A DNA stretch of 32,071 nucleotides from Brucellaceae bacterium (GCA_020637775.1 JACKJV010000026.1:1-32071), one strand, 5' to 3'. Positions 15,663-24,042 are shown, counted from the first letter of the stretch. Numbers and translations: made by a program. Notes: generated by a model not told the origin, from the letters alone.

Positions 15663-15985
15663 AGCTGTAGAGGTGCGCGTGTGCGGATTCCCCATTTGGG
15701 CGCTCTGGGAAACCAGCTGACGCCGGATAGATGTTTGCAACTGATCCACGCAGAACGTTTCGAAATCAACTTGCAAAGGGAGAGCCGTCCATAGAGATAG
15801 TAGGTCTGCTCCGAGACCCCGATCCGGCGACATGCCTCTGGCGTGGTTCCACCCTGCGCCACCACGATCTCCGCCTCACGCAGCTTGCCGATGATCTCCT
15901 CCGGCTTGTGCTTCTTCGATGGCATTCTGAATCTCCTTCATGGTCCAGACTAAAATAGTCGATGGACCACTCAGAAGGGGGCAGC

Positions 15986-16126
15986 TCAATCCCGCCGCTG
16001 CGCTAGCCAGCGAATCGCCGTCGAGGGCGCCACCCCGAACCGGGCCGCTGCCGAACGACAACTCATCCCGTCATCAATCGCCGCCAGAAGCCGCCTGCGC
16101 AAATCCATCGATAGAGGTTGGCCCAT
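15986..16126 (-). pseudogene. IS630-family transposase, N-terminal stub
   Basis: From the ATG at 16126 (GGAGG lies upstream near 16137-16141) the bases read MGQPLSMDLRRRLLAAIDDG, then a helix-turn-helix (MSCRSAAARFGVAPSTAIRW). The frame ends at TGA, 46 residues in, beside the IS3 terminal repeat. The rest of the transposase, with its DDE domain, is not in the window. The inverted repeat TTCTGA-A-TCAGAA at 16155-16167 may belong to the end of this element. Confidence 0.7.
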
Positions 16127-16200
16127 CCATGCCGGCCTCCTTCACCAGCACGGATTCTGAATCAGAAATCACGCACCGCGGGAATCCCCAAACGATTCAA

Positions 16201-16217
16201 AGCGGTCGAAAACCGCT
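16201..16217 (-). terminator. Hairpin directly behind the TonB receptor gene, possible terminator
   Basis: AGCGGT and ACCGCT pair around a 5-base loop immediately downstream of the receptor stop codon on the minus strand. The following TTTGAATCGTTT is only a weak T-tract, so termination may be partial. Confidence 0.45.
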
Positions 16218-18479
16218 CTAGAAGCGAACTTCCGCACCGACTCCTATTTTCCGAGGCTGTTCGTACAGGCCATCGGTGCTCAACGCGCCGACTCTGAGCG
16301 TCTGCCAAACTTTCTCGTTCGTCAGGTTAGTCGCCCAAAGGCTGAACCGCCACTTTTCGTTCGGAGTCGTCCAAGATGCCTGGGCATTGGTAAGCGTATA
16401 GGGCTTTTGAAAAAAGATGTTCAAGAAGTCGTGGTAGACCTTCGTACTATGGAAAACGTTACCAGCGAAGCCAAGCCTCCCCCCCGCCATGTCAGTCGCC
16501 CAGTCGAAACCCAGGTTAAAGGTAAACTTCGGAGCTCGGATCATAGTCTTGCCCGAAGCATCGGCCGCAAAAACGTCATTGCCGCCGATGAGAACGCCGG
16601 CGGCGTTAGTCCGCGGAGTAAATGCCTGCGCTGCCGGGAAATCCTCGTAGCGTGCGTGGATATAGGCGATCGCGCCGCGGATATTGAGGTCCGCGTTCGG
16701 ACTCGCGGTCAGTTCAAACTCGCCGCCGTAGATTTTGGCGTTCGCAGCGTTCTGGAGGATAAAGGTGACACCCTGCGCGTCCTTCGCTTGGGCTTGGAGA
16801 TCCTTGTAATCGTTGTGGTATACTGACAGGTTGGTTCGCAGCCAAGGAAGTGGATCGGCCTTTATTCCCCCCTCAATCGCCGTGAGGGTTTCCGGTCTGA
16901 CCGCGAACGGACCACCTGTCGCGTTGAAAACGCCGCTCTTGAAGCCGGTGCCGTAGCTTGCATAGATATTGGCGTCATCGGCAAACTGCCAACGGACGGC
17001 TCCACGGTAGGTCCACTTGTTGAACGAGGCCTCGGCCTTTCCATCTGCCGGCCAACCTGGGACGGGTGCTGTGAGCAGCCGCCCGTTCACGGTCTGTTTG
17101 AACGTCCTGTCCTCGGTCGTGTAGCGGAGACCGGCTGTGACGAAGAGCGATTCAACCACCTCGAGGGTGCTTTCGGCGAAGCCGGCCCAAGACTTGACCG
17201 TCATCTCGGGGTCGAACTGGTTAGCACCTGCGCGGGTGAGGATCGTAAGCGAAGATCCTCCGTCTAGATAATAAAAGTAGCCGCCCAAAAGCCACTGGAG
17301 ACGTCCTGAGCCGGTGGAAAGAAGCCGGACTTCCTGGCTGATCGATTCCGAGAAGAAATGCGCCGGAAACTCTCCGTAGAAGATGTTGGATGCGTCATTG
17401 TCGTTCCTCTGGTACCAATCGTAGTCGAGATAACCGGTCGTGGTTTCGAGATTGAGCGCCTCGAATTCCAGACGCGTGTGGAGCGCGAGATTGTAACGCC
17501 GCAGATTGAAATAGGGCGCAGGGTCTTTCGGATCCTGGATCTTTACAGCGGCCTGCCACGGACCGGTGGGGAGGATTACGCCAGGATCATTGCGTGCGAT
17601 GGTGTTATTCTCGTAAGGTTGATACGCGCCGGCGTGACTATCCTGGTCGAAAATCTCTCCGGTGATGATGATCCGGCCCCGGTCGCCCGGCTCGAACAGG
17701 AGCTTCGAGCGCACGTCGATGACCCTGAAGTCGCCAAGCCCGTTACCTGGGCGGACCAGATCGTCGATATAGCCCCCCACGTCCTTGTAGAGGACGGCTA
17801 TATCGCCAGCGACGTCGCTAGTGAGCGGGCCGGTGACGTAGCCACGAAGGTCGACATCGGCTGCGTCGTTGCGCATGCGCCCGTATTTCACCGCAAAACG
17901 GCCGCCAGCGGTGAATTTCGGATCAGGCGTGATCACGTTAATGAGGCCGCCAGTGGCGTTGCGTCCGAAAACGGTTCCTTGCGGACCGCGCAGCACTTCG
18001 ACCCGCTCGATCTCGACCAAGTCGGTCCAGTTGGCGCCAGCCTCGGGCTGATAGACGCCATCGATATAGGTTGCTACATTGGGCTCGTCCCCAACTGAGA
18101 TGCCAGTCGAACCGACCCCGCGGATAGTAGGTTGGAAAATGCCGCCGCTGCGGCCGCCGTTGAACCCAGGAACCACTTGAGTGAGGTCGCGCACCGTCGA
18201 AACGTCAGCGTTGGCAAGCGACTGCGCAGTGATCGCGGTGATGGTCACGGGGACTTCCTGAAGGCGCTCCTCACGGCGAGTGGCGGTCACGACGATTTCC
18301 TCAAGGCGGCCGTTGGGTTCTGGGTTGTCGCTCGCTGTAGTGGCGGCTTCTGCGACGGGCCGAGTTGCTGCATCTTGGGGAAGCACGGGTCCGGTTGCCT
18401 GCGCCAGCGCGAGGTTGCTCCAGCACAACGCTGAAGATGACGTCAGGGCCCATAAGGTTTTACATCTTGATTTAGGCAC
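16218..18479 (-). CDS. TonB-dependent outer-membrane receptor
   Basis: A 753-residue outer-membrane importer, powered by TonB-ExbBD, for a ligand that sphingomonads often take up in this way. The GTG start at 18479 has AAGGAG 8 bases upstream. A signal peptide covers about residues 1-27 (LCWSNLALAQA). The TonB box EEIVVTATRRE is near residue 60. The plug domain follows (VPVTITAITAQSLANADVST, IERVEVLRGPQGTVFGRNAT), then a 22-strand-type barrel ending in the aromatic Phe (GVGAEVRF). Its length and order are normal for the family (PF07715 plug, PF00593 barrel). It is the last gene of the dioxygenase module, 249 bases behind the transporter, and may have its own promoter. The substrate cannot be told from the sequence; an aromatic compound is inferred from its neighbours. 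Confidence 0.93.
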   Translation of the reverse strand: MPKSRCKTLWALTSSSALCWSNLALAQATGPVLPQDAATRPVAEAATTASDNPEPNGRLEEIVVTATRREERLQEVPVTITAITAQSLANADVSTVRDLTQVVPGFNGGRSGGIFQPTIRGVGSTGISVGDEPNVATYIDGVYQPEAGANWTDLVEIERVEVLRGPQGTVFGRNATGGLINVITPDPKFTAGGRFAVKYGRMRNDAADVDLRGYVTGPLTSDVAGDIAVLYKDVGGYIDDLVRPGNGLGDFRVIDVRSKLLFEPGDRGRIIITGEIFDQDSHAGAYQPYENNTIARNDPGVILPTGPWQAAVKIQDPKDPAPYFNLRRYNLALHTRLEFEALNLETTTGYLDYDWYQRNDNDASNIFYGEFPAHFFSESISQEVRLLSTGSGRLQWLLGGYFYYLDGGSSLTILTRAGANQFDPEMTVKSWAGFAESTLEVVESLFVTAGLRYTTEDRTFKQTVNGRLLTAPVPGWPADGKAEASFNKWTYRGAVRWQFADDANIYASYGTGFKSGVFNATGGPFAVRPETLTAIEGGIKADPLPWLRTNLSVYHNDYKDLQAQAKDAQGVTFILQNAANAKIYGGEFELTASPNADLNIRGAIAYIHARYEDFPAAQAFTPRTNAAGVLIGGNDVFAADASGKTMIRAPKFTFNLGFDWATDMAGGRLGFAGNVFHSTKVYHDFLNIFFQKPYTLTNAQASWTTPNEKWRFSLWATNLTNEKVWQTLRVGALSTDGLYEQPRKIGVGAEVRF

Positions 18480-18638
18480 GCTCGCTCTCCTTTTTTTTAC
18501 TTGTAGAGGAATGGGGGACCGTAATCTTGTCGCTAGGTGCAGTTTCCATAATAGGAGTCCGGTGCCTCCAAGAGCCGTGCGTTGGTGGCGTTAACGTCTC
18601 CTGCGACACGTGATAAGCAGCTACTGAACCTCGAGAAT

Positions 18639-18648
18639 CCTAGCTAGG
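18639..18648. promoter_or_regulatory. Perfect 10-base palindrome in the receptor leader
   Basis: CCTAGCTAGG lies 160 bases upstream of the receptor start. It shares the CCTAGCT half-site with the larger palindrome at 22022-22043 in front of the dioxygenase gene, so one regulator might bind both. A possible promoter, TTGACG with TCTTTA 17 bases on, overlaps the end of the transporter gene (about 18690-18732). Confidence 0.35.
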
Positions 18649-18728
18649 TGAAAACCCCACGCTGTCATCACGTCTGCCAAGTTCATCATCAACATCGCAA
18701 TCGTAAAGAGAAATCCTTAGTTCAACCG

Positions 18729-20051
18729 TCAATTTCTGAGCCGACCAGAATCGTCATTGTTGAGGGTCGACAGGCTCACGTTCCACACTGCAACCCCGGC
18801 CAAGAGGACCGGAATTGACAAGTACGCGAACAGAGTTGTTATGTTGGTCTCTATGCTGAGGAGGACACCTATTGCCGACGGACCCACGATTGCGGCGATC
18901 CGCCCTATGCCCTGCGCCCAGCCAATTCCGGTCACCCGGCTCGAGCTTGGATAGACTGCTGCTAGCAACGAGTAGAAACCGACCTGCGCTGCGGTAATTG
19001 TCAAACCAAATGCTATCATCACTAGCCACACTGGGCCCATACCGCGGGCTGCTATGACTGCCCCGAGGCCGCAGGTGACGAGGCTTCCTGCGCAAAGGAA
19101 TGAGCCCAGAGATCTCTGGAGTCCCATCCTCCTGGACAAATAGAGTAAGATAACCACACCAGGGATCGCGGACACCCACATCATGCCCACCAAGGAATTA
19201 GCAATTTCCAACGCGAAACCCCTGCGATTCAAGATGGTCGGAAGCCACTGCAAGGCGCCAAAAGCGACTGAGAGGTTCGCAAACATCGCAATCCAAATGA
19301 GCAAGGAGTTTCTTCTGTTTTCCTTCGAAAAGATTGTGCGAATCGGTGAAGTTCGCGATGCAGGCCGGTGCTCGATCGATTCAGCAATACAATCGCCTGT
19401 GACACGATCAGGGCTGTGCTCCACATGCCTCCTGCTCGAGACATATTCAGGTGATTCAGGCAAAAAGAAGAATTCGATCAAGGCGAGGGCCAACGGTAGG
19501 GCGCCGACGATAAACAACATGCCCTTCCATCCCACAAGCGGAATTAAGCTCGCGGCAACAACTCCTCCCGCCGCTCCACCGATGATAAAGCCGAAAGTGG
19601 TAAACGACACCATCGACGCCCGTAGGCGAGCCGGCGAGAACTCCATCGAAATCGCGACGGCGTTTGGCATGACGCCACCAAGCCCGACGCCCGTCAGCAC
19701 CCGCAGCACGAAGATTTGCTCGGCATGCTGCGCGAGTGGCGTGGCCAAAACGCTCAGCCCAAACACCACAAGACAAAGGATCATTATGGTTCTGCGGCCA
19801 AACCGATCGCCCAAGGGAGCAAGGAACATCGAACCTGCAGCAAGGCCAGCAAAACCCCCACTGAAGATAACCCCTAGCGACGTCTCGGTCAGACGCAAAT
19901 CTCTAGCCATAACCGGAGCGGCGTAAGCGATTATTTGGAGGTCCAGCCCATCCAGAAGCGCTGTCAAGAACGCCAGCGCTACAACCCTTATTTGCAACCC
20001 GGTGTATTTTAAGTCATTGTCAGGAGCCGCTGGCAAGGTTGCTAGTTCCAC
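18729..20051 (-). CDS. MFS transporter of the aromatic acid:H+ symporter (AAHS) type
   Basis: A 440-residue inner-membrane protein with twelve predicted helices. The GTG start at 20051 is preceded by AGAAGGG. Helix 1 carries DGLDLQIIAYAAP, the variant of the DGxD motif that is important in AAHS carriers such as PcaK and BenK. Loop 2-3 has the MFS signature GDRFGRRT, and helix 4 follows RVLTGVGLGGVMPNA. A charged central loop (SSRRHVEHSPDRV) separates the two halves. Gene order between the dioxygenase beta subunit (45 bases upstream) and the TonB receptor suggests it brings the aromatic acid substrate through the inner membrane after the receptor has moved it through the outer one. Confidence 0.9.
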   Translation of the reverse strand: MELATLPAAPDNDLKYTGLQIRVVALAFLTALLDGLDLQIIAYAAPVMARDLRLTETSLGVIFSGGFAGLAAGSMFLAPLGDRFGRRTIMILCLVVFGLSVLATPLAQHAEQIFVLRVLTGVGLGGVMPNAVAISMEFSPARLRASMVSFTTFGFIIGGAAGGVVAASLIPLVGWKGMLFIVGALPLALALIEFFFLPESPEYVSSRRHVEHSPDRVTGDCIAESIEHRPASRTSPIRTIFSKENRRNSLLIWIAMFANLSVAFGALQWLPTILNRRGFALEIANSLVGMMWVSAIPGVVILLYLSRRMGLQRSLGSFLCAGSLVTCGLGAVIAARGMGPVWLVMIAFGLTITAAQVGFYSLLAAVYPSSSRVTGIGWAQGIGRIAAIVGPSAIGVLLSIETNITTLFAYLSIPVLLAGVAVWNVSLSTLNNDDSGRLRN

Positions 20052-20096
20052 CAGGAAACCCTTCTATTCCCCGTCCTCGCGTGCGCACCCAATCGG

Positions 20097-20597
20097 CTAA
20101 ACATGGTAAAAATCCAGAACCCGCGGGATTACGTCATTTACGAGAATGATTTTCTTCCGCTTGATTCTAAGCCGTCCATCTTCGCGTTCAAGCGTGTATT
20201 CGTAATGACCCGCATAAGTGTTGAATTCCTTGCGCCAGACCCAGTGGCAAGCCCAACTCGCAGCGGCCTCTACAACAGGGCCAGAGGCGGAGAGAACTCG
20301 AATTCCGCTGATGAGATGAACGGTGCGGGACATAGGGGTCGCAGACGAAACAGCTCCCGTTCGTAAGCGGAACACCCGATCTTCCAAGCCGGTACGATCG
20401 CTATAGTACATTAGCGACACTTCCGCCTGGGGGTTCGTTATCAATTTTGTGTCGCTGTCCCACGACGGCATCCAATATTCGCAATCCTCTGTAAATAGAT
20501 CGAGCCACTCATCCCACATTGCATGATCCAGGAAATACCCCTCAGAGCTGATCAAGCCCGCCACTTCCGAAAGCATTTCAGACTGCATCACATTCAT
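20097..20597 (-). CDS. Aromatic-ring-hydroxylating dioxygenase beta (small) subunit
   Basis: A 166-residue subunit of the SnoaL/NTF2-like fold that packs with the alpha subunit as an alpha3-beta3 oxygenase and is structural rather than catalytic. It starts MNVMQSEMLSEVAGLISSEG, has the conserved DEWLDLFTEDCEYWMP segment (residues 29-44), and ends RVLDFYHV. Length and motifs match the benzoate/anthranilate dioxygenase type (BenB, AntB). It lies 40 bases behind the alpha gene and 45 before the transporter, so the three are surely one transcript. It is visibly less GC-rich than the genes beyond 25 kb. Confidence 0.9.
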   Translation of the reverse strand: MNVMQSEMLSEVAGLISSEGYFLDHAMWDEWLDLFTEDCEYWMPSWDSDTKLITNPQAEVSLMYYSDRTGLEDRVFRLRTGAVSSATPMSRTVHLISGIRVLSASGPVVEAAASWACHWVWRKEFNTYAGHYEYTLEREDGRLRIKRKKIILVNDVIPRVLDFYHV

Positions 20598-20637
20598 ACC
20601 CCCCCATATCTGGCAGAAATCCAGGTTTTACAGTAAG

Positions 20638-21984
20638 TTATGCATTTTCCTCGGGTATATTTGCCAGCAAAGTGTCACGCCAGTATCGAGACTGCGCCCA
20701 CATGACCGGCTCATCTTCCATTCGGGAGCCGGAATAAAGGGGATTTATTCCTAGACGGGCTGCAAGCTCGTTCGGACCTTTAATCATGTGAGCTAGCCCG
20801 CGACTCAAATCGCTCCAGGGCACAAAACGAGCACTTTGGACCCCCGCCTGTTGAGCTTCGAACTCCGCTGTGTCGTCACATGTTGCCAAGCCGGTCACAT
20901 TGAAAAAATCTTCGTACTGGCGAAGCCGTAGCGCACGGCCTTTCTCCGACTCATTTTTCGGCGCCAAGCAATAGATGGTGACCTCGGTTTTATCAACCGA
21001 CAGCGGTCGAGAAACGCGTATCTGCATTGACATGTGATCTACGAAGAGGACGTTGGGATATAATACAATATTGCGCGCACGATTGACCATCCAGTTCGCC
21101 CGCTCCTCGCCAAGCCTTTCACGATAGTCATCGTACTGTCCGAAGTTTGGACGGTTCGTTGCATCACTCCAATCCCACCAGAGAGCGACGTGACCATTGC
21201 CAAGATCATAAAAACCGCCATCGCTCTGTGCAAGCTGCGACACATCCATGGACGGCTGCTGGGCAGCCATGCTGTTCTTTCTATCTTCGGTCTGCCGGTT
21301 TTTTAGGGTGCGAATATAATTCCCGTGGGTTGCACCAACATGATACCCATCGGCGTGGTTCTCGTAGCTAAGTTTCCAGTTTCCCTTGTAGATATAGCTG
21401 GATGAGCCCGGCAGAACCTCCAAGCCGCCGGGCGCCTGATCAGCGATCAAATCTATGAAAGTCGCAGCATCACCTAGCCATTGATCGAGTGCTTGAACGT
21501 CGGGATTAAAAGAGATGAAAACGAATCCACGATAGCTTTCGAGCCGGGGCACCGGCGTCAGCCCGAGTTCAGCCTTGTTGAACTGACACGGATAGCCAGC
21601 TCCTTCTTCCAGAGGAACGTCTACTAGGCGGCCGTCCAGATCATAGGTCCAGCCATGAAACGTGCAGGTGAACGCGCTGCGGCTGCCTTTGGTCTCACGC
21701 AAAACTAACGCGCCCCTATGCGCACAGGAGTTGATGAAAGCTCTTAGCTTGCCTTCCTTGTTCCTTGCCACCAGTACCGGCTGCCGACCTACAGTGAGAG
21801 TGAAAAAGTCTTTCGGCTCGGGAACTTGGCTCTCGTGACACAGGTATACCCAGTTGCCTTCAAAGATATGCTCGAACTCCCACTCCAACAGATCAGGATT
21901 GGTATACGACCTGCGATCTACACGAAGAACTCCGTCCTCAAATCTCTCATCGATGTAGTTTTCTAAAAGCTTCCGAGCGTCCAT
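20638..21984 (-). CDS. Rieske aromatic-ring-hydroxylating dioxygenase alpha (large) subunit, benzoate/anthranilate type
   Basis: A 448-residue catalytic subunit that adds both atoms of O2 to an aromatic ring. The start at 21984 (MDARKLLENYIDERF) is chosen for the GGAG 9 bases before it; an ATG at 22005 would add MNQEISI. The Rieske cluster ligands are Cys87 and His89 (CAHRG) and Cys107 and His110 (CTFHGW). The catalytic iron site is ENHADGYHVGATH, with bridging Asp212 and ligands His215 and His220; the third ligand is probably an Asp in LATCDDTAEFE. Length and the NWKLSYENHADGYH block fit the benzoate/anthranilate/toluate group, which acts on aromatic acids. No ferredoxin or reductase gene is nearby, so electrons must come from a reductase encoded elsewhere. 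A palindrome just upstream may be its operator. Confidence 0.92.
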   Translation of the reverse strand: MDARKLLENYIDERFEDGVLRVDRRSYTNPDLLEWEFEHIFEGNWVYLCHESQVPEPKDFFTLTVGRQPVLVARNKEGKLRAFINSCAHRGALVLRETKGSRSAFTCTFHGWTYDLDGRLVDVPLEEGAGYPCQFNKAELGLTPVPRLESYRGFVFISFNPDVQALDQWLGDAATFIDLIADQAPGGLEVLPGSSSYIYKGNWKLSYENHADGYHVGATHGNYIRTLKNRQTEDRKNSMAAQQPSMDVSQLAQSDGGFYDLGNGHVALWWDWSDATNRPNFGQYDDYRERLGEERANWMVNRARNIVLYPNVLFVDHMSMQIRVSRPLSVDKTEVTIYCLAPKNESEKGRALRLRQYEDFFNVTGLATCDDTAEFEAQQAGVQSARFVPWSDLSRGLAHMIKGPNELAARLGINPLYSGSRMEDEPVMWAQSRYWRDTLLANIPEENA

Positions 21985-22021
21985 GATGGAAATCTCCTGA
22001 TTCATGCCTGTTATCGCTAAC

Positions 22022-22043
22022 CTAGCTTCCTCGCGAAAGCTAG
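22022..22043. promoter_or_regulatory. Candidate operator upstream of the dioxygenase operon
   Basis: The inverted repeat CTAGCTT-N8-AAGCTAG has perfect 7-base arms and sits 37 bases upstream of the chosen alpha-subunit start. The half-site CTAGCT recurs at 18639-18648 before the TonB receptor. It could be bound by a dimeric repressor or activator; no regulator gene is in the window. Confidence 0.45.
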
Positions 22044-22312
22044 CCTTTTGTAATGTATCCGTGCGCCATACATACGCCCGCCGCACCCGCACCGCACCGC
22101 AGAACCCTTTGGTAGCTTCGCCGCAACAGATAGGACGGTGAGGTGGTCTGAGGTGGTGCTGCTTTTCTGGACAGGTTGTTAAGCTACTCCCGACCTGACG
22201 AAGGGTACGGGAATGAAGACGACAAGGTGTTCCCCGTCAGCACCTATGGCCCAGATTTGAGGTTGTGATCTAAGGAGGATTTGGCTCTCGTCGTAGTGAC
22301 GAAGGAACGAAG

Positions 22313-22687
22313 ATGAGAGCCAAATCCTCAATCGCGAAGAAGCCTGCGGAGCAGGTGGTGAAGGACATCCGCCGGGCGACACGGCGACACTTCTCGGCCA
22401 AAGACAAGATCCGGATCGTGCTGGAAGGCTTGCGCGGCGAGGACAGCATCGCCGAGCTGTGCCGCAAGGAAGGCATCGCGCAGAGCCTGTATTACACCTG
22501 GTCGAAGGAGTTCATGGAGGCGGGTAAGCGGCGTCTGGCGGGCGACACCGCCCGTGCCGCCACCACCGACGAGGTCAAGGATCTGCGCCGCGAGACTGGT
22601 GCCCTGAAGGAGTGCGTTGCTGACCTGACGCTCGAGAACCGTCTGCTCAAAAAAAGCATTCTTGCGGATGGGGGCGACGACGAATGA
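22313..22687 (+). CDS. IS3-family orfA (copy 2), intact
   Basis: A 124-residue DNA-binding subunit of the IS3 transposase. The ATG at 22313 follows AAGGAACGAAG. The helix-turn-helix region (FSAKDKIRIVLEGLRGEDSI, then LCRKEGIAQSLYYTW) is followed by a leucine-rich coil (LKECVADLTLENRLLKKSIL). It ends at TGA overlapping the orfB ATG (ATGA at 22684-22687), so orfB is probably made by coupled re-initiation. The run of seven A at the LKK codons could also serve as a slippery site. Unlike copy 1 it has no frameshift. Confidence 0.85.
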   Translation: MRAKSSIAKKPAEQVVKDIRRATRRHFSAKDKIRIVLEGLRGEDSIAELCRKEGIAQSLYYTWSKEFMEAGKRRLAGDTARAATTDEVKDLRRETGALKECVADLTLENRLLKKSILADGGDDE

Positions 22688-22813
22688 GGTATCCTGCATC
22701 CGAGAAGCTTGAGATCATCCCGATCGTCGAGCAGTCGCACCTGCCGGCCAAGCGGACGCTGGACCAGCTCGGGATCGCCCGCCGGACGTTCTACCTCTAT
22801 GGACGGCTCTCCC

Positions 22814-23025
22814 TTTGCAAGTTGATTTCGAAACGTTCTGCGTGGATCAGTTGCAAACATCTATCCGGCGTCAGCTGGTTTCCCAGAGCGCCCAAATGGG
22901 GAATCCGCACACGCGCACCTCTACAGCTGGTAGGCCTTGCTGGCCTCGATAAAAGTCAGGTTCGTCGCGCGTCGGCTCGATCAGTGCAGTCCATTTCTCC
23001 GTCTACTCGCAAACTGGTTCGATCT
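22814..23025 (-). ncRNA. Candidate bridge/seekRNA region, copy 2
   Basis: This is the minus-strand equivalent of 6385-6596, with the same target-like and donor-like segments. No separate evidence exists beyond identity with copy 1. Confidence 0.45.
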
Positions 23026-24042
23026 TCAGGCGGCGGCGCGGTAGTGATCGCCCGTTCGAAGCACGGCCCAGATTATCCGTGCGTTCTTGTTGGCGATGGC
23101 AACCGTTGCGCGGTTGAAGCCGCGTCGCTCCCGAAGTTGGTTGGCCCACTGGCTCATGGGGTCGTTCTTGTTGGTAGCCGTTCTCACAACGGCACGGGCG
23201 CCGTGAACCAGCAGACTACGCAGATGCTGGCTTCCTCGTTTGGAGATGCCCATGAGTACGGCCTTGTCGCCGCTCGAAAACTGGCGCGGCACCAGCCCGA
23301 GCCAAGCGGCCATATGGCGACCATTTCTGAAGTCTGAGGCATCGCCGACTGCCGCCACCATGGCTGTCGCGGTTTTAGGGCCAACGCCTTTGATCCTGGC
23401 GACGCGCTGACATGGTTCGCTCGCTTTGAAAACAACTTCGATTTTCTTGTCGAAAGTCGCGATGCGGCGATCAAGATCGCAGAAGAAATCCCAAAGCTCG
23501 GCAATGGTCTCGCGAGCCATAGTCGACAGACCGGACTCGGCACGCACGAGAATGTCCGGGATCATGCGCCTTGCCCGGGTAATCGATTTGGCGAAGGCAA
23601 TGCCTCGATCAAGCAACAGCCCGCGCATCTGGCTGACCAAGGCGGTTCGGTGGTTGACGAGACGCTGACGGGCCCGATGGAGCGCCTGGATATCCTGCTG
23701 CTCTACGGTCTTCTTGGGCACCAGCGGGATGTGGGGTTGGCGTACGGCCGTGCAGATCGCCTCGGCATCGTTGCCATCGTTCTTTTGCCTGCGGACGAAC
23801 GGCTTCACATATTGCGGACTGACGATCTTTACCTTGTGTCCGAGTGCTTCGAACTGGCGCGCCCAGCAAAAGGCGCCCGTGCAAGCCTCGATCGCGATCG
23901 TACAGCGCTCGATGCCGGTGAGCACAGACAGCAGCTGGTCACGCATGACCCGGCGCTTGAAAACCGCATTGCCTTTGCGATCCACCCCATGGAGCTGGAA
24001 CACGTTCTTCGCCAAGTCGATGCCGAGTACCTCGATGGTCAT
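23026..24042 (-). CDS. IS110/IS1111-family DEDD transposase (copy 2)
   Basis: A 338-residue protein identical to the copy at 5368-6384, with the start at 24042 behind AGGAGG. The DEDD residues (GIDLAKN, AIEACTG, NDGNDAEAI) and the Ser segment (LVPRQFSSGDK) are present. The long open frame continuing beyond 24042 runs antisense through orfB of the host IS3 element and is not part of the gene. Confidence 0.92.
   Translation of the reverse strand: MTIEVLGIDLAKNVFQLHGVDRKGNAVFKRRVMRDQLLSVLTGIERCTIAIEACTGAFCWARQFEALGHKVKIVSPQYVKPFVRRQKNDGNDAEAICTAVRQPHIPLVPKKTVEQQDIQALHRARQRLVNHRTALVSQMRGLLLDRGIAFAKSITRARRMIPDILVRAESGLSTMARETIAELWDFFCDLDRRIATFDKKIEVVFKASEPCQRVARIKGVGPKTATAMVAAVGDASDFRNGRHMAAWLGLVPRQFSSGDKAVLMGISKRGSQHLRSLLVHGARAVVRTATNKNDPMSQWANQLRERRGFNRATVAIANKNARIIWAVLRTGDHYRAAA

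Larger units (their letters stand above)
13698..15795 (+). mobile_element. IS1111-type element, copy B, with 505 bases replaced by an IS5 element
   Basis: 13698-14373 matches copy 1 at 5301-5976 and 15663-15795 matches 6482-6614; the intervening 505 bases are missing and an IS5 element (14374-15662) sits in their place. The flanks are CCAGC at 13693-13697 and GATAG at 15796-15800, the same target as the other copies. The left repeat has one change (CTCTCT for CTCTCC). The transposase has lost its C-terminal third, so this copy is inactive by itself. Confidence 0.88.
13549..15925 (-). pseudogene. IS3-family orfA of the second type, split by the IS1111-type element
   Basis: The 5' part (15925 to 15796) reads MPSKKHKPEEIIGKLREAEI, then the helix-turn-helix TPEACRRIGVSEQTYY. 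The 3' part (13697 to 13549) reads WRKEYGGLKGDQARRMKELE and the leucine-rich LRRAVSDLTLDKLILQEAAR, ending GNF and TGA. Joined, they give the family motif SEQTYYRWRKEYGG. The insertion again lies in the Tyr-Arg-Trp codons, as in the unrelated orfB at 5301 and 22796. orfB overlaps the orfA stop in another frame, as usual for IS3. Confidence 0.85.
10035..15980 (-). mobile_element. Second IS3-family element, carrying three nested insertions
   Basis: The ends CCCCCATCGAGTGGTCC (10036 region) and, inverted, CCCCCTTCTGAGTGGTCC (ending near 15980) form imperfect terminal repeats. The genes orfA (15925 downward) and orfB (to 10063) run on the minus strand and are unrelated in detail to the IS3 element at 4357. 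orfB holds an IS21 element (10666-13250). orfA holds an IS1111-type element (13698-15795), and that in turn holds an IS5 element (14374-15662). Without insertions the element would be about 1.25 kb. No target duplication is visible, and the right flank is the cut end of an IS630 transposase whose remainder is not on the left, so a rearrangement followed. Confidence 0.8.

Noticed and set aside
7195..22226. A composite transposon bounded by the two IS3 copies
   Set aside because: Copy 1 has its own CGA target duplication, both copies are disabled by the IS1111 insertion, and the outer flanks show no shared duplication; movement as a unit is not supported.
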